The notes beneath the pieces were generated by a model. The model had not been told where the DNA came from and did not search any database. It worked only from the letters and a program-made list of their open reading frames with translations. Below are positions 61,958 through 64,000 of a DNA stretch of 64,000 bases, in pieces. Every line of letters starts with the position of its first letter. Positions within the stretch are counted from its first letter, which is position 1. The position numbers and the translations under genes were made by a program. Source of the stretch: Anaerolineales bacterium (GTDB lineage Bacteria; Chloroflexota; Anaerolineae; Anaerolineales; UBA4823). Location of the stretch: assembly GCA_016935755.1 (NCBI GenBank), contig JAFGQI010000117.1:1-64000 (forward strand), read 5' to 3'.

Positions 61958-63679
61958 ATGTCAACTTTATCTAAACGCTGGCAGGTAGCCTCACCAGTAT
62001 CGGCTGAGGCGATATCTGAACTAGGCGATTATTCGCCCATTTTTCGACAAATTCTGTTTAATCGCGGCTACAGTACGCACGACTCCGCGCAGCGATATCT
62101 GCATGCAGAACCCCAACAAGAGGTGGATTTCCAGGAAATGCGGGGCGTGCCAGAGGCAGTAGAGCGCATCTGGGCGGCAATCCAGCAAGATGAACCCATC
62201 GCCGTCTATGGCGACTACGATGTGGACGGCGTCACCGCGACTGCCTTGTTGGGCCAGGTTCTGCTTTCTCTGGGCACCAGGGTAATGGGGTATATCCCCA
62301 ATCGCTTCGATGAAGGCTATGGGGTCAACAATGAAGCCCTGGATTATCTGCACACCCAGGATATTCGCCTGGTGATCACCGTTGATTGTGGCATACGCTC
62401 GCCTGAAGAGGTCGAATATGCGCGTCGCCTGGGAATGGAGATGATCATCACGGATCACCACCATCCGGGGGCAGAGATGCCAGACGCCAGAGCAGTGATC
62501 AACCCCAAGCAGCCAGGAGATCCATATCCAGATAAAGACCTGGCTGGTGTTGGGTTGGCTTATAAACTGGCAGAAGCGCTGTTAAAAAATGCTCCTTCAG
62601 GCGGTTATGGTCGCGTCGAAGCCCTGACAGCCACAGAATATCTGGACCTGGTGGCCCTGGGAACCGTGGCTGATCTGGTCCCCCTGGTGGGTGAAAACCG
62701 CTGTCTGGTCAGGGCCGGTCTGGATAATATTCGCCATCCATCTCGCCAGGGGTTGATTGCCCTGCTGGGAGTATCCGGGATCAACCCGTCCCAAATCAAT
62801 TCCGAACACATCGGCTTCGCCCTGGGGCCGCGCCTGAATGCGGCCGGACGGCTCGACTCTGCAAAAGCCGCCCTCGAACTGCTGACCACCCCGGATAGGG
62901 CTCGCGCGGCCTACCTGGCGCAGCAGCTGGATAATCAAAATCGAGAACGACAGCAAATCACCCGCGATATCCAGGAACATGCCGAACAGCAAATCCTCGC
63001 CCGCGATCCAGACGCCAACTTGCTGATTGCCGTGGATGCCAGTTATAACCCCGGAGTGGTCGGGTTGGCTGCTTCTCGGCTGACAGAAAAATACTACCGT
63101 CCAGCCATCGTTGCCCAAAAAGGAGAGGAATACACTCGCGCCTCCTGTCGCAGCATTGCCGAATTCCACATTACCAGAGCATTGGACCAATGTGCGGATA
63201 TCCTGGTTCATCACGGCGGGCACGCTGCCGCGGCAGGATTTACCGTTCATAACCGACACCTGGATGAACTGATCGAGCGCCTAACCAGCATCGCCAACCA
63301 GGAGCTGTCTGGTCTCGACCTGCGCCCTGTCCTTCAAGCGGATGCCCAGGTTGCCCTGTCAGAGCTGAGACCCAACCTGCTCAAAGAGCTGGCCTGGCTG
63401 CAGCCTACCGGGCAAGGCAACCCTCAGGCGATGTTCGTTTCACGTGATGTACAGATCCGCCAGAGCAAGGCGGTTGGCAGCGACAAGGCTCATTTGAAAC
63501 TGGTGCTTACGGACGGGAAAATTACCTATGACGCCATCGCTTTCCGCATGGGAGAACGGCAAAGCGAACTGCCAAACCGGATTGATATTCTATTCAGCTT
63601 CGAATTGAATGAGTATAACGGAAGAACAACGCTGCAGCTGAATATTCGCGATCTTAAACCAGCCGGGACGCTCGATTAA
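61958..63679 (+). CDS. recJ: Single-stranded-DNA-specific exonuclease RecJ
   Basis: A 573-residue DHH-family 5'-3' exonuclease in DNA repair and recombination. Motifs include YGDYDVDGVTATALL (motif I), the DHH motif TDHHHPG, the DHHA1 region with HGGHAAAAGF and the C-terminal OB-fold segment. The length is typical. Three bases after the ROK kinase, so probably co-transcribed. Its TAA stop shares TTAA with the stop of the convergent glycosyltransferase gene. Confidence 0.96.
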   Translation: MSTLSKRWQVASPVSAEAISELGDYSPIFRQILFNRGYSTHDSAQRYLHAEPQQEVDFQEMRGVPEAVERIWAAIQQDEPIAVYGDYDVDGVTATALLGQVLLSLGTRVMGYIPNRFDEGYGVNNEALDYLHTQDIRLVITVDCGIRSPEEVEYARRLGMEMIITDHHHPGAEMPDARAVINPKQPGDPYPDKDLAGVGLAYKLAEALLKNAPSGGYGRVEALTATEYLDLVALGTVADLVPLVGENRCLVRAGLDNIRHPSRQGLIALLGVSGINPSQINSEHIGFALGPRLNAAGRLDSAKAALELLTTPDRARAAYLAQQLDNQNRERQQITRDIQEHAEQQILARDPDANLLIAVDASYNPGVVGLAASRLTEKYYRPAIVAQKGEEYTRASCRSIAEFHITRALDQCADILVHHGGHAAAAGFTVHNRHLDELIERLTSIANQELSGLDLRPVLQADAQVALSELRPNLLKELAWLQPTGQGNPQAMFVSRDVQIRQSKAVGSDKAHLKLVLTDGKITYDAIAFRMGERQSELPNRIDILFSFELNEYNGRTTLQLNIRDLKPAGTLD

Positions 63680-64000
63680 TCCACAAAACGATACTTGATC
63701 AATGTCCAGACAGCCTCAAAGGCGTCTTTCAATTTGATCTTTTTCCCTTCGCTGTAATCGCGTGGATTGAAAGTGATGGGGACTTCAAAGATGCGAACTT
63801 TACGCTTCAAAATTTTGGCAGTAAATTCAGGTTCAAAATCAAAGCGACGGGCATGAATCTTAATATCCGCCACCACTTCGCGCCGGAAAACTTTGTAGCC
63901 TGTTTCCATATCGGTGAGGATATTGTTATAAAGAATGTTGGTCATTAAGGTCAGCAGCTTATTCGCCACCATGTGCCAAAACATCACCGGTCGCCTGGCC
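63676..64000 (-). CDS. GT2 family glycosyltransferase, C-terminal part (start outside window)
   Basis: The reading frame is open to the window edge and continues past the ATG of the ORF track, since preceding codons read ARRPV in frame. The C-terminal 108 residues show LLTLMTNILYNNILTDMETGYKVFRREV and FDFEPEFTAKILKRKVRIFEVPITFNPR, typical of DPM1-like polyprenyl-phosphate sugar transferases. Donor and acceptor cannot be told from this fragment. Confidence 0.88.
   Translation of the reverse strand, partial: ARRPVMFWHMVANKLLTLMTNILYNNILTDMETGYKVFRREVVADIKIHARRFDFEPEFTAKILKRKVRIFEVPITFNPRDYSEGKKIKLKDAFEAVWTLIKYRFVD

Noticed and set aside
62597-63259. Minus-strand ORF of 220 residues
   Set aside because: Antisense to recJ, no ribosome site and no recognisable domain.
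1-64000. CRISPR arrays, insertion sequences, integrases, phage genes, rRNA or tRNA
   Set aside because: None was found on reading both strands; repeats seen are local hairpins or the protein-level module in the 39-42 kb pair.

Overview
The window looks like chromosomal core-plus-accessory DNA from a member of the Chloroflexota, most likely an Anaerolineae-type organism. That placement is an inference from gene content and style: several PknB-type Ser/Thr kinases with C-terminal sensor modules, LiaF/DUF5668-type membrane proteins, an AfsR/LuxR-type STAND ATPase, lipoproteins with Pro/Thr-rich linkers, a membrane-anchored YvcK/CofD protein, a DnaQ-DinG helicase, and fairly GC-rich codon use. 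No rRNA, tRNA, CRISPR array, insertion sequence or prophage gene was seen, and no gene-free stretch exceeds 300 bases.

Layout. 0-5.7 kb: the N-terminal part of a type I restriction HsdR subunit running off the left edge, then a 1301-residue GGDEF/ATPase/STAND/TPR fusion. 5.8-9.1 kb: fmt, a lysA-like decarboxylase and a panE-like reductase in one overlapping operon. 9.1-15 kb: a pyrimidine nucleoside phosphorylase, an orphan gene with a structured leader, the ruvB-DUF2905-queA operon, upp and an ICMT-like membrane protein. 15-23.5 kb: a kinase with a beta-propeller-like sensor, an SsuABC/TauABC-type importer directly joined to a stand-alone A-T-TE (NRPS-like) synthetase, then a CBS-ACT protein. 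23.5-27.1 kb: a MoxR/DUF58/DUF4129 operon. 27-35 kb: DnaQ-DinG, two LiaF-like membrane proteins around a nicotinate phosphoribosyltransferase, and a ferric-reductase-like oxidoreductase coupled to a 30-residue membrane peptide absent from the ORF track. 35-43 kb: a Ca2+-type P-ATPase coupled to a membrane-anchored TIM-barrel-like protein, then two convergent paralogues sharing a DGNHR (ParB-like) domain and a repeated HRWYLGE module, one of them fused to two universal-stress domains. 43-47 kb: a c-type cytochrome lipoprotein, a phasin/PhaR-like pair and an S41 protease. 46.9-53.6 kb: a polysaccharide or glycan locus headed by a specialised NusG paralogue, with gmd, a gmd paralogue, a low-molecular-weight tyrosine phosphatase, a polytopic membrane protein and a GH-like lipoprotein. 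53.6-64 kb: an M50 protease, the glycolytic set gap-pgk-(kinase-TPR)-tpiA, a membrane-bound YvcK, and divergently a ROK sugar kinase with recJ, ending in a partial GT2 glycosyltransferase.

How the parts may work together. Central carbon genes (gap, pgk, tpiA, ROK glucokinase, yvcK) lie together with a Ser/Thr kinase inside the operon, which suggests signalling tied to glycolytic state. The NusG-headed cluster is a typical exopolysaccharide arrangement. The most unusual parts are the DGNHR/HRWYLGE pair at 39.3-42.5 kb, the importer plus A-T-TE synthetase at 17.3-22.7 kb, the GGDEF-STAND fusion, and the micropeptide at 33.3 kb. At several genes a -10-like hexamer sits 6-10 bases before the start codon with no Shine-Dalgarno, suggesting that leaderless mRNAs are common in this organism.
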